Positions 10,353 to 20,635 of a DNA stretch of 64,000 bases are shown here, piece by piece. The stretch's first letter is position 1; every line of letters begins with the position of its first letter. Source of the stretch: Scilla litardierei (lineage: Eukaryota > Streptophyta > Magnoliopsida > Asparagales > Asparagaceae); the NCBI GenBank assembly GCA_030789695.1, contig CM061139.1:102284037-102348036 (forward strand), in the 5' to 3' direction. Below the pieces are notes generated by a model. It was not told where the DNA came from. It saw only the letters and a list, made by a program, of their open reading frames with translations, and did no database searches. The position numbers and the translations under genes are program-made.

Positions 10353-11954
10353 TCAGGAGTCAGCAGGAGGATCTGCAGCAGCAGCAGGCTCTGCAACAGG
10401 AGTGGTCACGGGAATGGAAGGAGTGTCAACAGGAGTGACGGGAGTGGAAAACTCTGGTACGACAGGTGTGGTCTCGGGAGCAGCAACAGAAGAAGCATCC
10501 ACCGGAGGAATGGTGGCAGCAGGTGTGCTCTCGGGATCAACGGCAGTCGAAGCAGCAGCACCAGAAGTACCCTCAGGGGCACGAGTAGCAGCAGCACGAG
10601 CAAGCTCTAGAATCTCATCATCATCCAACTCATCCTCGTCAGAAACTGACGGAGGGATCTCAATCCCCAAATGAGAAGCGATACGAGACAGAATCTCCTC
10701 GGTACGAGCATAACGAGACTCCACATGTTTGATCGAATGTGTGAGGTCAGCAAGAGTAGGAGAGGGAGCAACTGAGGCTGAAGCAGAGGCTAAAACAGCA
10801 GGGGTCGTCCTCTGAACATGACGAAGCACCGTAAGAGACTTCTTGACGGTCGTCGCGTTCAGAGGGGGACCGAGGGGACGCTCATCGTTGGGAGGGAGAG
10901 TGACACAAAAGTGGTGAAAGACAAGTGTCAACAAGCATGGATATAGTATATGAGCAGACTTCGTGGACTTTCGGATACACTCGAAAGTATCCATCTTATC
11001 GAGTATGATCCTAGCCCAGTTAATCTCGCTCCCCATGAAGATGGCATAAATGAGCTTCAGGAATGGCTGGGATGGCAAAGAGGATGAGCCGTACTTAGGA
11101 AGTAAGCACGACTTCAGAATCAAATTAAGCACCCAAGCATTCGGCTTGAAGGACTTAGAGGGCACGCCAATCATGGCAGGAGGAATCTCGTGGAAGATCT
11201 CGGCGAGCATCACCTGATCAAGCTCAGAGATGTCGTCGACAGAAATATCAGACTGAAGAAGGCCGGACGAGGAGACACCTAACAACTCTCCTAAGATTTC
11301 TGTCGTGAGGACTATCGGAGTCCCCAAGACAGTAGTCTCAATCGAGTGGGTCTCGTCGTACTGACCGCGAACCCTATTGGCATAGAAGAGTTTCACAAGG
11401 CGAGGGTATGGATGTGGATTCGCCTTAGGGTCATACTGAAGATAATCGACAAGACCGCTAGATGAAAGAAGATCAGCTAGGCCTGGGAAGTCTGAAAACT
11501 GTACGAAATGCTCCAACAGCAGCGGACAGTGTTGGATACGATTATATGCCGCGAGACACAATGGGTCGTCGTGACATAAAGAGATATCGACACCGCCAAC
11601 CGGCATCGGACCCTTTCCCTTAGGCTGACGTGTGGAATAACGGGGTCTAGAGCTAGACGTAGGTACCCTAGGAGGGCGTGTAGGATCCCTATGGACCTCG
11701 GTCTCGGGTATGTATTCCGTGTCGGAATCGGAAGGAGGTGTAGGGGCACAGAACGAAGCTGGTGAAATGGGTTGCTTCCTAGGCTGAGAACGGGGCTTCG
11801 TTGTCGTCGTCCTCTTACGCTTAAGAGGAGGCAAAGACGAAGAGGGATGGGTTGATTTCGATCGGCGTTTGGGTTGCGAGGGTTCCCTAGGAGGTGACTC
11901 TACGGTCATATGGGACAGGCTCGAGGGTTGGATCGGAATACGTGTTCTCGCCAT
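10353..11954 (-). CDS. env-like ORF of SIRE-like element, intact, 533 codons
   Basis: I take the start at MARTRIPIQ (11954) because the earlier in-frame Met lies in sequence with no similarity to the body. The N-terminal 130 residues are rich in Pro, Ser, Lys and Arg, with nuclear-localisation-like KRRSK and LKRKR. Residues 150-400 form a folded-looking domain with YPRLVKLFYANRVRGQYDE and TEILGELLGVSSSGLL. It resembles the putative plant transposon protein domain seen in third ORFs of plant retroelements; that match is from memory. The C-terminal 130 residues are Ala/Pro/Thr-rich. No clear signal peptide or membrane span is visible, so a membrane envelope role is unsupported. It is uninterrupted although gag-pol of the same copy is broken. 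Confidence 0.75.
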   Translation of the reverse strand: MARTRIPIQPSSLSHMTVESPPREPSQPKRRSKSTHPSSSLPPLKRKRTTTTKPRSQPRKQPISPASFCAPTPPSDSDTEYIPETEVHRDPTRPPRVPTSSSRPRYSTRQPKGKGPMPVGGVDISLCHDDPLCLAAYNRIQHCPLLLEHFVQFSDFPGLADLLSSSGLVDYLQYDPKANPHPYPRLVKLFYANRVRGQYDETHSIETTVLGTPIVLTTEILGELLGVSSSGLLQSDISVDDISELDQVMLAEIFHEIPPAMIGVPSKSFKPNAWVLNLILKSCLLPKYGSSSLPSQPFLKLIYAIFMGSEINWARIILDKMDTFECIRKSTKSAHILYPCLLTLVFHHFCVTLPPNDERPLGPPLNATTVKKSLTVLRHVQRTTPAVLASASASVAPSPTLADLTHSIKHVESRYARTEEILSRIASHLGIEIPPSVSDEDELDDDEILELARAAATRAPEGTSGAAASTAVDPESTPAATIPPVDASSVAAPETTPVVPEFSTPVTPVDTPSIPVTTPVAEPAAAADPPADS

Positions 11955-12287
11955 AAGCGCGACGAGACACGTGCAATCAACCGAGAAATCTACGCTCAAA
12001 CCCTAGCCGAAACCCTAAGAAGAGAAATCGATTGGAAATCGAGAAACCCTAACCCTAGAAGCTGGAGAGAGGGTTCACCTAGGTCGGAAGGAGGAGAGGG
12101 TTGATCGGCGGCCGGAGTAGGTCGGAAAGATGGCCGGAAATCGACGGAGGAGGGAGTGGAAGTCAAAGGGGCACGGGGGTTTTTGAGCTGGAGAGGAGAA
12201 AACGATCGACTAGAATGAAAAAGAGTCGGTTCGGGGAGCTTTTAGTCGATTGGAAGTCGAAAAGACGCAACTGTCCCCGTTGCAATT

Positions 12288-12475
12288 AGTCGGTCACCGT
12301 TCAAGCACTGACCGACTAGATGATGATCTAGTCGGTCGGTCAATGAGCTTGAACCAACTAGTTGCAAACAGTAACTGAAGCCAAAAATACTGAGCAGAAT
12401 TAGTCGGTCTGCGTTCATTTACTGACCGACTAGATCGCAATCTAGTCGGTCGGTCAATGAACATGAACCGACTAA
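12288..12475 (-). repeat. Short TCGGTC/GACCGA module upstream of the env-like ORF
   Basis: Two units of the same TAGTCGGTC...GACCGACTAG pattern that fills the U3 region of this element's LTRs. It lies in the non-coding gap between RNase H (ending at 12726) and the env-like start (11954), about 330 bp upstream of that start. No TATA-like box was seen between module and ORF. Confidence 0.8.
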
Positions 12476-12725
12476 AGAAGTTCAAAAATTTTAGAATTTG
12501 AAATTTTGAGTTCTTTCCTAATCGCACTTCGACGAAACATCGTAATACTCTCATTAATCATTATACTACCCCATTAAACATCGAAAATTTGAAATTTGAC
12601 GTTCACGAACAAATCGAGCATAAATTCCGAAAATTCAACGAAAAATCCAGAAAATTCCAATACATCAAGCATGTGCAAATATAATGAAATTGAATAGCAT
12701 GTAAGATTATTGAATAAAATGAATC
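12476..12725 (-). other. Spacer downstream of SIRE-like RNase H
   Basis: AT-rich 250 bp with no motif. It separates the pol stop from the repeat module and the env-like ORF. Confidence 0.5.
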
Positions 12726-14156
12726 CTAAATCTTGGATTCACCCATAATCCCCAATTCTCGACGTAACTGCACAAAGGAGTCTTCCTTTAGGGGTTTCGT
12801 GAAAATATCGGCGATTTGCTTCTGGGTTTCAACGTACACTAATATGATGTCCTTTTTAGCAACATGATCATCTAAGAAATGGTGTCGGACATCTATGTGT
12901 TTAGAACGGGAATGGTGTACCGGATTCTTAGAGAGACATATTGCACTTTGGTTGTCCACCATGATAGGGCAAGTATCACAGTTTATACCAAAGTCTTTAA
13001 GAGTGTGTCTCATCCAAAGAACCTGAGCACACACGGCACCGGCGACAATATATTCCGCCTCAGTGGTTGAAAGTGATACGGAATTCTGCTTCTTGGAAAA
13101 CCAAGAGATAAGAGAATTTCCTATAAAATGGCAAGTGCCACTAGTACTTTTTCTGTCGGATTTGTATCCCGCATAATCTGCGTCACTATATGAGATTAAC
13201 TCATATGTGCTAGATTTTGGATAAAGTAATCCAAAATCAAGTGTGTAACTTAAATAACGAAAAATACGTTTTACCGCTACTAAGTGAGACTCCTTAGGTT
13301 GAGACTGATAACAAGCACATATACATACGGTAAACATAATATCGGGCCTACTTGCGGTCAGATATAGTAAACTACCTATCATACCTCGATATAGACGAAT
13401 GTCTACATCTTTACCGCCCGTATCCTTATCAAGATGCGTAGTCGTGCTCATTGGAGTCTTCTTCCCGGATGCATTCTCCATTCCAAATCGCTTAAGCAAC
13501 TCCACCGTGTACTTCGTTTGGTGGATGAAGATTGCATCGTTCATTTGGCTAATTTGGAGACCTAAGAAATATTTGAGCTCACACATGTGGCTCATCTCAA
13601 ATTGATCCTTCATGACATTAGAAAACTCTTCACAAAGAGCAAAGTTAGTAGCACCGAAAATGATATCATCAACATAAATTTGAACTAAAATTATATCATT
13701 ATTCGAATACTTAATAAATAATTTCGAATCAACTTCTCCCATTTTAAATCCTAAATCCAAAAGAAAATTCTTTAAACGGTCATACCAAGCTCGAGGAGCT
13801 TGTCTCAAACCGTAAAGTGCTTTCTTAAGTTTGAAAACATGATTTGGTAATTTTTCATTTATAAAACCAGGAGGTTGAGAAACGTAAACTTCCTCAACAA
13901 CATCTCCGTTTAAAAACGCACTTTTTGCATCCATTTGAAATAGTTTGAAATATTTATGGCATGCAAAAGACAATAATAATCTAATAGATTCTAATCTAGC
14001 TACCGGAGCAAAGGATTCTTCGAAATCAATACCTTCCTCTTGCCTATAGCCTTGAGCAACTAACCGAGCTTTGTTCCGGACGACGATTTGGTTTTCGTCG
14101 GTCTTGTTCTTGAAAATCCACTTCGTTCCTATGACGATGTGGTTCTTCGAAGGCAA
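12726..14156 (-). pseudogene. pol: SIRE-like reverse transcriptase and RNase H
   Basis: An open stretch of 476 codons covering the copia reverse transcriptase from GTKWIFKNK through [12 protein letters not shown] and [15 protein letters not shown] to YVDDIIFGA. The two catalytic Asp residues of YVDD are kept. RNase H follows with [23 protein letters not shown] and the typical end IADIFTKPL. These domains copy RNA to DNA and remove the template. In an active element they are part of one polyprotein; here the frame breaks between 14157 and 14300 (stop near 14191), so this copy cannot make it whole. Frames on the opposite strand are shadows. Confidence 0.93.
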
Positions 14157-14296
14157 CGGAACAAGCTCCCAAACCTCATTCCTTTCGAATTAAATGAGTT
14201 CCTCTTCCATGACGAGGATTCAAGCGCTATCTTCGCATGCCTCATTAATATTCTTTGGTTCAATCGAGGAGGCAAAGGCACAATGAGCGAAGTAGT

Positions 14297-15499
14297 TCAC
14301 TTGCGATCTCGTCTTGACACTATCATGAATATTGCCAATGACTTGCTCATGAGGATGGTCACGAACGGTATGAAGCCATTTGGGAATTCCCTGATAACTA
14401 GGAACATTCTCAAAAACTTTATTAGTTGGGTTAGTCTCAATAGAATCAATAGAATTAGAATTAGAATTACCAATAGAATCACATAAGACATCCATGGAGT
14501 CATCATCATTAGTAATTCTAGTTGGGACAAATCCTTCATTAAATGAGACATGAAGTGATTCCTCGATCGTTGAGGTTCGTTTGTTGTATATCCGGTAGGC
14601 TTGCTACGCGAGGAATATCCAACAAAAATCCCATCATCAGATCTCGGATTAAATTTGTCCAAACTACCATACGTGTTTTTAATAACCCATTTTGCGCCGA
14701 AAACACGAAAATGTTTAACTTGAGGCAACCTACCAAACAACAATTCATAACAAGTTTGTTTAGTGCTGGGCCTCAAAAGTATTCTATTAAACACATAGCA
14801 AGCGGTATGTATCGCTTCCGCCCAAAATTGATGGCCAAGTTGGCTATCATCAAGCATAGTGCGAGCACATTCCACTAGCGTCCTATTCTTTCTCTCAACA
14901 ACACCATTTTGAGGAGGTGCGCGAGGGAATGAAAATGTGTGTGTAATACCAACTTCATCACAAAAAGTTGAGAAAGACTCATTCTCAAATTCCCCTCCAT
15001 GATCACTACGAATAGTGACAAAGGTGGTTCCAATGAGATTTTGTACTTTCTTAACGAAAATTGTGAATTTTTCAAAAGCATCATTTTTATTACACAATGA
15101 AAATACCCAAGTAAACCTAGAAAAGTCATCAACGATGACAAGTCCATATCTAGCATTACCTAATGAAGCAACTCTAGTTGGCCCAAATAAATCTAGATGT
15201 AATAGCTCTAGTGGCCGCTTAGATGAAATGCTTTTCTTAGGTTTAAATGAAGATTTTGGAAGCTTGCTTCGTTGACACGAGTCACAAAAGCTTTTCTTTT
15301 GAAAGACAAGCTTAGGGAAGCCTCTAATAGAATTTAACTTGGAAAGCTTAAAAAGTGTTCCAAAGTTCACAGGACCAAAATGTCGATGCCATAAGTGTTG
15401 TTCACTTGTGTTGGCAATGAGACATTGTTCATGTGATCTTGGAAGATCTAGGATATATATATATATCCTTATGGCGTGTGCCGGAAAACAATACATCAT
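14297..15499 (-). pseudogene. pol: SIRE-like integrase region
   Basis: About 400 open codons. The zinc-binding start has HRHFGPVNF and CDSCQ. The catalytic core keeps the first Asp (HLDLFGPT), the second Asp (RSDHGGEFEN) and the Glu (NGVVERKNRT). The C-terminal GKLP-like segment DDGIFVGYSSRSKPTG follows. The last 70 codons are out of frame with the family, so a frameshift lies near 14560. It joins the element DNA to the host chromosome. It overlaps the protease frame by about 70 bp at its upstream end, which also indicates a frame change. Confidence 0.92.
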
Positions 15500-15800
15500 T
15501 AGTATTCTTATTCAAAATATGGCACATTCCTTTCGCAAAGCTAACTTTGTAACCTTTGTCACAAAGTTGGCTTATTGAAATGAGATTGTGGTTTAATCCT
15601 TTAATAAGGTAAACATCACATATAAGTGGTTTAGAAGGATTACCCACTTTACCAACACCAACGATGGTTCCGCTCTCGTTGCCTCCAAAGACGACGTGAT
15701 TCCCATTTGCAATGGGCACCACTTCGGAGAGCAATTGAGCGTCACCCTTCATGTGTTTTGAACACCCGCTATCGAGTATCCAATTATTCTTGGAGCCAAA
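15429..15800 (-). pseudogene. pol: SIRE-like aspartic protease region
   Basis: The minus strand encodes NNWILDSGCSKHMKGD near 15745-15790, with the DSG active site, followed by FGGNESGTIVGVGKVG and LNHNLISISQLCDKGYKV, the usual link toward the pre-integrase domain. Stops lie between this frame and the end of gag at 16024. The protease would process Gag and Pol. Confidence 0.88.
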
Positions 15801-16023
15801 TTTGGATTTGTTGCTCCGTTTCTTTCTCTTAAGTACCTATAGATAGAAACTATCGTATCATGGTACCCAAGGTCATTGGGTCCAAAAGATTAGACCTTTG
15901 GAAGCCAAGTCCAATTGGACTTAGACTTCCCCACATAATTATCACTATGCACGACATTCATGAAATACGAATTCTTGTAAATTTGTTTTTCATTCATGCT
16001 TGTGTCCTTTGGGCTCCAAATAG

Positions 16024-18129
16024 TCAAAATTTTGGAGCCCTCATCCTATTGGGAGCATGCATGCGTTGTTGATTTCTACATGATGCATGTCGTGGATAGG
16101 CATAAGGAACATGATGAAATGGTGCATGATGATATTTATTCATATGATGATGTGGGTGAACATATGCATGTGGAGGAACATGTACGTGAGGGTGTCTCAC
16201 ATGGTGTGCACGTGCCCGTGTTTGCGGTGCATAGAAATCATTATATGTGTGAGCCGATGGAGTAGGATGTGTTTTCCTACGTGGCATGGTATTTGTGTAC
16301 ATATAGGCATGACCCTTCTTTGGAGGTCCACCCAAAGTGGGTTTCTTTCCAAAAGAGGGTGTGTACGAGGAGGAAGCACCATTAGTAGATGAGCTACCAA
16401 TAGAGTGTTTTCTCCCACTCGTAGAAGCATCGGAAGTTGGCCTAACAAAGGTAGTGGCCGACTTGGATGAATTTCCCAACTTATACCCCAAGCCAATGTG
16501 GTGATTGGCCGGAAGTAAGTCAATTAGGATATTATCCAAATGGTCCTTACCTTTATTGAATTTGTTAATTCGGCCTAATGTGCACTCATACTTATCGGTG
16601 AGAGAATGCATCGAAGCATCCAAAGTGGATACTTGCGATGTGAGTACACAAACACGAGATTTGAGATTCTCATTCTCAATACTCAAAGTTGAGTTTCGAG
16701 AAATCAAATCCGCCATCTCATGTTCATCCGATTCCTCAACATGAACATGTTCAAGTTGAGACTTGAGATTTACAATCTCATTTCTCAACTCTTCAACAAC
16801 GGTGTCGTTGTTGGTGATGATAGTTTTAGGCGAGGTTTGGATGCTAGCTAAATCATCTTTTACTTTAGTATACCTATTTACTAATTTAGTGTATTTAGAC
16901 CATAATTGCTCATTAGCATTTCTAAGGTCATCCATAGTTACCTCATCGCCTTCATTGTCGCTATCATCGGAGGAGGAATCTTTATCTTGCTCCTCTCTAG
17001 CCATGAAGCACATGTGTGCTTGCTCCACTTGCTCATCGTCCGACTCTCCACTTGAGGAATCCTCGGAGTCGGTGAATGTCCCGACAAGCCCCTTTTTGTA
17101 CCCCTTTTTGTACTTCTTGGACTTGTCGAACTTCGGCACCTTCCACTTCTCCTTTTGCTTATTTAGAGGACACTCCGCTTTCATGTGTCCTGGCTTATTG
17201 CATTTAAAGCACAAAGAAGAGGAGGCGTTAGTAGAACTAAACTTAGGTTTGTTCTTATAGTTACCTTTCCGGAAGAACCTGTTGAACTTCTTTGCCATGA
17301 GTGACATGGACTCCAAGTCCAACTCGTCTTCCGAGTCTTCATCATCGGTTGAGGTAGTTGTTGATGGAGTGGCCTTGAAAGAAATAGCCTTTTTCTTTGG
17401 CTCGTCTTGCTTCAAGTAGGACTTCATCTTGTCCTGCAACTTAAGCTTGATATCCTTGCGTACCTCATATGACATTAAGTTACCCATTAGTTGAACAACC
17501 GTATAAGTTTTCATATCATTACCTTCCTCGATGGCGAAGGTACGTTTCTCCCAACAAGAAGGAAGTCCATCGATGATCTTCGAGACTTTCTCCTTTTGGG
17601 TGTAGGTTTTACCGAGAGCCTCCAACTCGTTTGTGATGTCGACGAAGCAAGCATAATACTCCTTCATTTTCTCACCCTGTAGCATATAAAATAACTCGTA
17701 ATCTTTATTAACTATTACGAGTTTGGAGTCTCTTACCCTACTCGTCCCTTCATGCAAGATGAGGAGGGAGTTCCATATTTGATATGCACTCTTACATGTG
17801 CATATCTTATTGAAGTCCTCGGGCTCCAAAGCGCATTGCAAGGCGTTCATTGCCTTGGCATTGCTTACCTCCGCGGCGACCTTCGCGGTAGTCCACTTCT
17901 CGAAATCTTCTTTGGCGGGCTCGACATACTCCTTCATCGTGGCCCTCCATAGTGAAGCACTCTGGAGGAAAGTTTCCATCCGGCATTTCCAGTACCTGTA
18001 GTTGGTACAGTTGAAGAAAGGAGGCCTCGTCGAGGAATGTCCTTCAATCACCGAAGAAGCTCCTTCACGGTTCCTGAAGGTGCTGTAGTCGGAAGGTGGA
18101 CGAACGGTCTTGTTGTCGTTGGCAGACAT
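16024..18129 (-). CDS. gag: SIRE-like Gag, open frame of about 700 codons
   Basis: I choose the start at MSANDNK (18129), just inside the primer site; the longer frame runs back into the LTR. Residues 30-250 carry the copia Gag fold (FNCTNYRYWKCRMETFLQS, then EYYACFVDITNELEALGKT). A zinc knuckle CFKCNKPGHMKAEC lies near residue 320. An acidic Ser/Asp/Glu stretch (about 370-430) and a coiled-coil-like segment (about 430-560) follow. The C-terminal 80 residues are His/Pro-rich. Gag forms the particle and binds RNA. In intact SIRE elements it continues into pol; here it ends at a stop at 16024. Confidence 0.88.
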   Translation of the reverse strand: MSANDNKTVRPPSDYSTFRNREGASSVIEGHSSTRPPFFNCTNYRYWKCRMETFLQSASLWRATMKEYVEPAKEDFEKWTTAKVAAEVSNAKAMNALQCALEPEDFNKICTCKSAYQIWNSLLILHEGTSRVRDSKLVIVNKDYELFYMLQGEKMKEYYACFVDITNELEALGKTYTQKEKVSKIIDGLPSCWEKRTFAIEEGNDMKTYTVVQLMGNLMSYEVRKDIKLKLQDKMKSYLKQDEPKKKAISFKATPSTTTSTDDEDSEDELDLESMSLMAKKFNRFFRKGNYKNKPKFSSTNASSSLCFKCNKPGHMKAECPLNKQKEKWKVPKFDKSKKYKKGYKKGLVGTFTDSEDSSSGESDDEQVEQAHMCFMAREEQDKDSSSDDSDNEGDEVTMDDLRNANEQLWSKYTKLVNRYTKVKDDLASIQTSPKTIITNNDTVVEELRNEIVNLKSQLEHVHVEESDEHEMADLISRNSTLSIENENLKSRVCVLTSQVSTLDASMHSLTDKYECTLGRINKFNKGKDHLDNILIDLLPANHHIGLGYKLGNSSKSATTFVRPTSDASTSGRKHSIGSSSTNGASSSYTPSFGKKPTLGGPPKKGHAYMYTNTMPRRKTHPTPSAHTYNDFYAPQTRARAHHVRHPHVHVPPHAYVHPHHHMNKYHHAPFHHVPYAYPRHASCRNQQRMHAPNRMRAPKF

Positions 18130-18137
18130 AGCTAGGT

Positions 18138-18155
18138 ACTTGGCTCTGATCCAAA
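18138..18155 (-). other. Primer binding site of SIRE-like element
   Basis: The minus strand reads TTTGGATCAGAGCCAAG directly inside the 5' LTR. This is a slightly degraded form of the initiator-Met tRNA site TGGTATCAGAGC used by most copia elements. Confidence 0.75.
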
Positions 18156-19899
18156 TGTAATGCCCTACGAAGCTATTGCACAAGTACTAGAGGGGGTGAA
18201 TAGTACTTTAAAATAATTAAGAGGATAATTCTTAATTATCTTGCAATCTCTACCAATAATGCGGAAATACGGAAATGTAAATATTAGACAACAAATAACA
18301 GCAATCGCAAACAAACGATATTACTGGGTTCGGATACCCAAGTCTCCCCGACTTGTTCCCGGTGATCCTACGTCCCAAACACCCGGATTCCCTCCGGATA
18401 CTAGAGTTAGAAACATCTAACCCTAGAAATGCACTATGAAATACTTGTGAAAAACCTTCACCAAGTCAAATCATACACAAAGTAATTGTGACTCCCACAA
18501 CCCGGGATCACAAATAATCTCTCACAACCGAGAGACAAACACTTACAATATGAAAGTAAATGAAATAGAAATTCTTACCGACAAAATCCTATGCCTTGAG
18601 TAAAACTTACGATTTAGGGCAAAACGGATTTTGGGGAAGATGAAGAGGCACCAAACCCTAGCTCCAAGATGTAGATCAGCGATGGAGAGCTATGAGGTTG
18701 TTGGTACCTAGAATTAAGCACAAGGCTTGGAAGGCTCACAATCAATGAATCTCTCTTTTGAAATAAGAGTGAGAGAGAGATTCTTGAATGGAAATGAATG
18801 AGCTTTGAATGAGATTGAATGCTTTCTCTTTGATCTCTAAACTTCACTTAATATCAGCCTTGAGTGCAATGAATGCAGCACTCCAAGTATATATAGGTTA
18901 GAGAAGAGAGAGAGAGAGGGAGAAAATCGTGGCATTTAATGCTCCAACGGCTCTATTCTAAACCCAACTAGTCGGTCAAAGAAGGTTGACTGACTGACTA
19001 GTTCATCAACTAGTCGGTCGGTCAAACAGCATGAACCGACTAATGGTAGAACAACCAAGAAGAGAAGTTCAGACTGAAGAGAACTAGTCAGTCAAAGAAG
19101 AGTTGCTGACCGACTAGTTTTACAACTAGTCGATCGGTGACTCAACTGAGACCGACTAAGAGATAAAACAAATAGTCTGAGCACAAATTGATTTAGTCGG
19201 TCCAAGAACAAATGTTGACCGACTAGTTCATCAACTAGTCGGTCGACAAACGTTCTTTGACCGACTAACGATAAACAGTAAGTTGGCATGTACAGTATAA
19301 GCTCAACTAGTTGGTCTAAGAAGAAACACTGACCGACTAGTTCATAAACTAGTCGGTCGGTGAAACCATCTTTGACCGACTAACTGTAAACAGTAAGTGA
19401 GCTAGAATTGAAGGAGGCAAACTAGTCGGCCCAAGAAGCTTTTCCGACCGACTAGATCACCATCTAGTCGGTTGGTTCTTCTTCTTGAACCAACTAACAT
19501 GCACAAGAAGTCGCGAATCGAAGCGCGAAGCTTCGGGAAAGTTCGTATGGACTTCTACTAAGATCCTATCTCTAAGATATGAGCGTTATGAAGATTTAAA
19601 ACGTAAGACCTACTCAAGGCTTAACATTCTACGAAGGAAGCTAAAAGACTATAAATAAAACTTGACGAACCGTCTTTAAAAGCTTCAATCGAATTTTCAT
19701 GACTTCAATAATGGTCCTTGAGCTTCAACGAAGCTTTAGGCATACGATCACGTGCTTTGAGAAGTATTAAGACGTCGCTATAGATGTTCTTATGAATTTG
19801 ACGACGATCTCCATAACTGCGCTCACACAGAGTTAGTTCACGATATATTTATGTTTGTTCATCATCCAAAACTAAATCCGGGGTGTCCAATGCTCAATA
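18156..19899 (-). repeat. SIRE-like 5' LTR
   Basis: Direct repeat of 7666-9407, with the same TCGGTC module (18967-19500) and TATA-like box (18888-18896). The outer end reads TCAATA on the plus strand where the partner LTR has TCAACA, so one terminal base has changed. The AATAG target duplication follows at 19900-19904. Confidence 0.92.
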
Positions 19900-19904
19900 A
19901 ATAG

Positions 19905-20635
19905 GGCACTCTCTAAGCTAGATAGAGTGATCCCTTGTACTGATACACAGCCTACGGGCAATAGGGCACTCTCCAAGCTAGAGAGAGTGATCCCTTGTAC
20001 TGATACACAGCCCAGAGGGCAATAGGGCACTCGCCAAGCTAGAGCAAGTGATCCCTTGTCGTGTTTGTCTTGTCTTGTCATACTTGGGGTTGGGGTTGGG
20101 TTAAGCGTGCGCACGGATCGAGGGTCTGATCCCCCTCGAACCGTAAGGCGTGAACCCTTTAGTGTCTCACTTGTCTTGTCGTGTCTTGTCCCATCACGTC
20201 CCGACTTGTCTTGACACCTGTAGGTTAGTCCAGTAGTTGGTAGCACACGCTACGACTACTACTTGCTATGCCTTACTTTCCTTATGCGTTACTTCTTTTT
20301 GTTACTCAGTTATAACCCCAGCATGCTAATCAACCAGAAAATCGTTGTCTAAAAGTTGATACACTTTCAGTAGAGTCTGACCACTTTTTGTAGACTTTAC
20401 CTGACGTACAGTTTCCTTCTTTGGTGCTGTACGTCATGTGTTGAGCCAGAGTACGTCGACGAGGCGGACTTGCCAGCAGACAGAGAGCCGGAGGACGTTG
20501 ATCCGAAGGACGTACCTGACGAGGACCAGACTTAGAGGTCTCTTCTAACACGGACGTTCAGAGGTTACTACTTTTAGCTTTTCTCTTTCGGTAGTTGTTG
20601 CCATGCTTAGGCTTCCCTCTTTTTTTAGACCTTGT
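19905..20635 (+). repeat. LARD-A 3' LTR, continuation after SIRE-like insertion
   Basis: Matches the 5' LTR from about 1240 to 1974, including the 60-bp minisatellite and the CTTGTC-rich part. The match stops at CTTGTAC (about 20636), where the partner LTR continues with TCACTGGATATT but this copy changes to the Athila-like LTR. The missing LTR end was lost in a deletion or recombination. Confidence 0.85.

Larger units (their letters stand above)
7666..19899 (-). mobile_element. SIRE-like Ty1/copia retrotransposon with env-like ORF
   Basis: Two LTRs of 1742 and 1744 bp flank, in minus-strand order, gag, protease, integrase, reverse transcriptase/RNase H and a separate env-like ORF. The copia order (integrase before reverse transcriptase), the third ORF and repeated GGGGGAG tracts fit the SIRE/Maximus lineage. 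The element lies in the LARD-A 3' LTR with a matching AATAG duplication. The LTRs differ at scattered bases and small indels by eye. Gag-pol is broken by stops and frameshifts; the env-like ORF and long stretches of pol stay open. Confidence 0.9.
1..20635 (+). mobile_element. LARD-A: large non-coding LTR retrotransposon, interrupted and truncated
   Basis: The sequence from position 1 recurs from about 6430, and the two copies are the LTRs of one element. The 3' LTR begins with TGTAACG at 4819, directly after a purine-rich run, and the 5' LTR ends in TGACA at 2175. That layout, with a purine tract followed by TGTAACG, is usual for Tekay/Del-type gypsy elements, so I read the element on the plus strand. 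The interior (2176-4818) has no gag or pol, which fits a LARD. A SIRE-like element is inserted in the 3' LTR, and the last 215 bp or so of that LTR are missing after 20635. The same family occurs in reverse at 27762-37613. The gypsy affiliation is inferred from the ends only. Confidence 0.8.
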
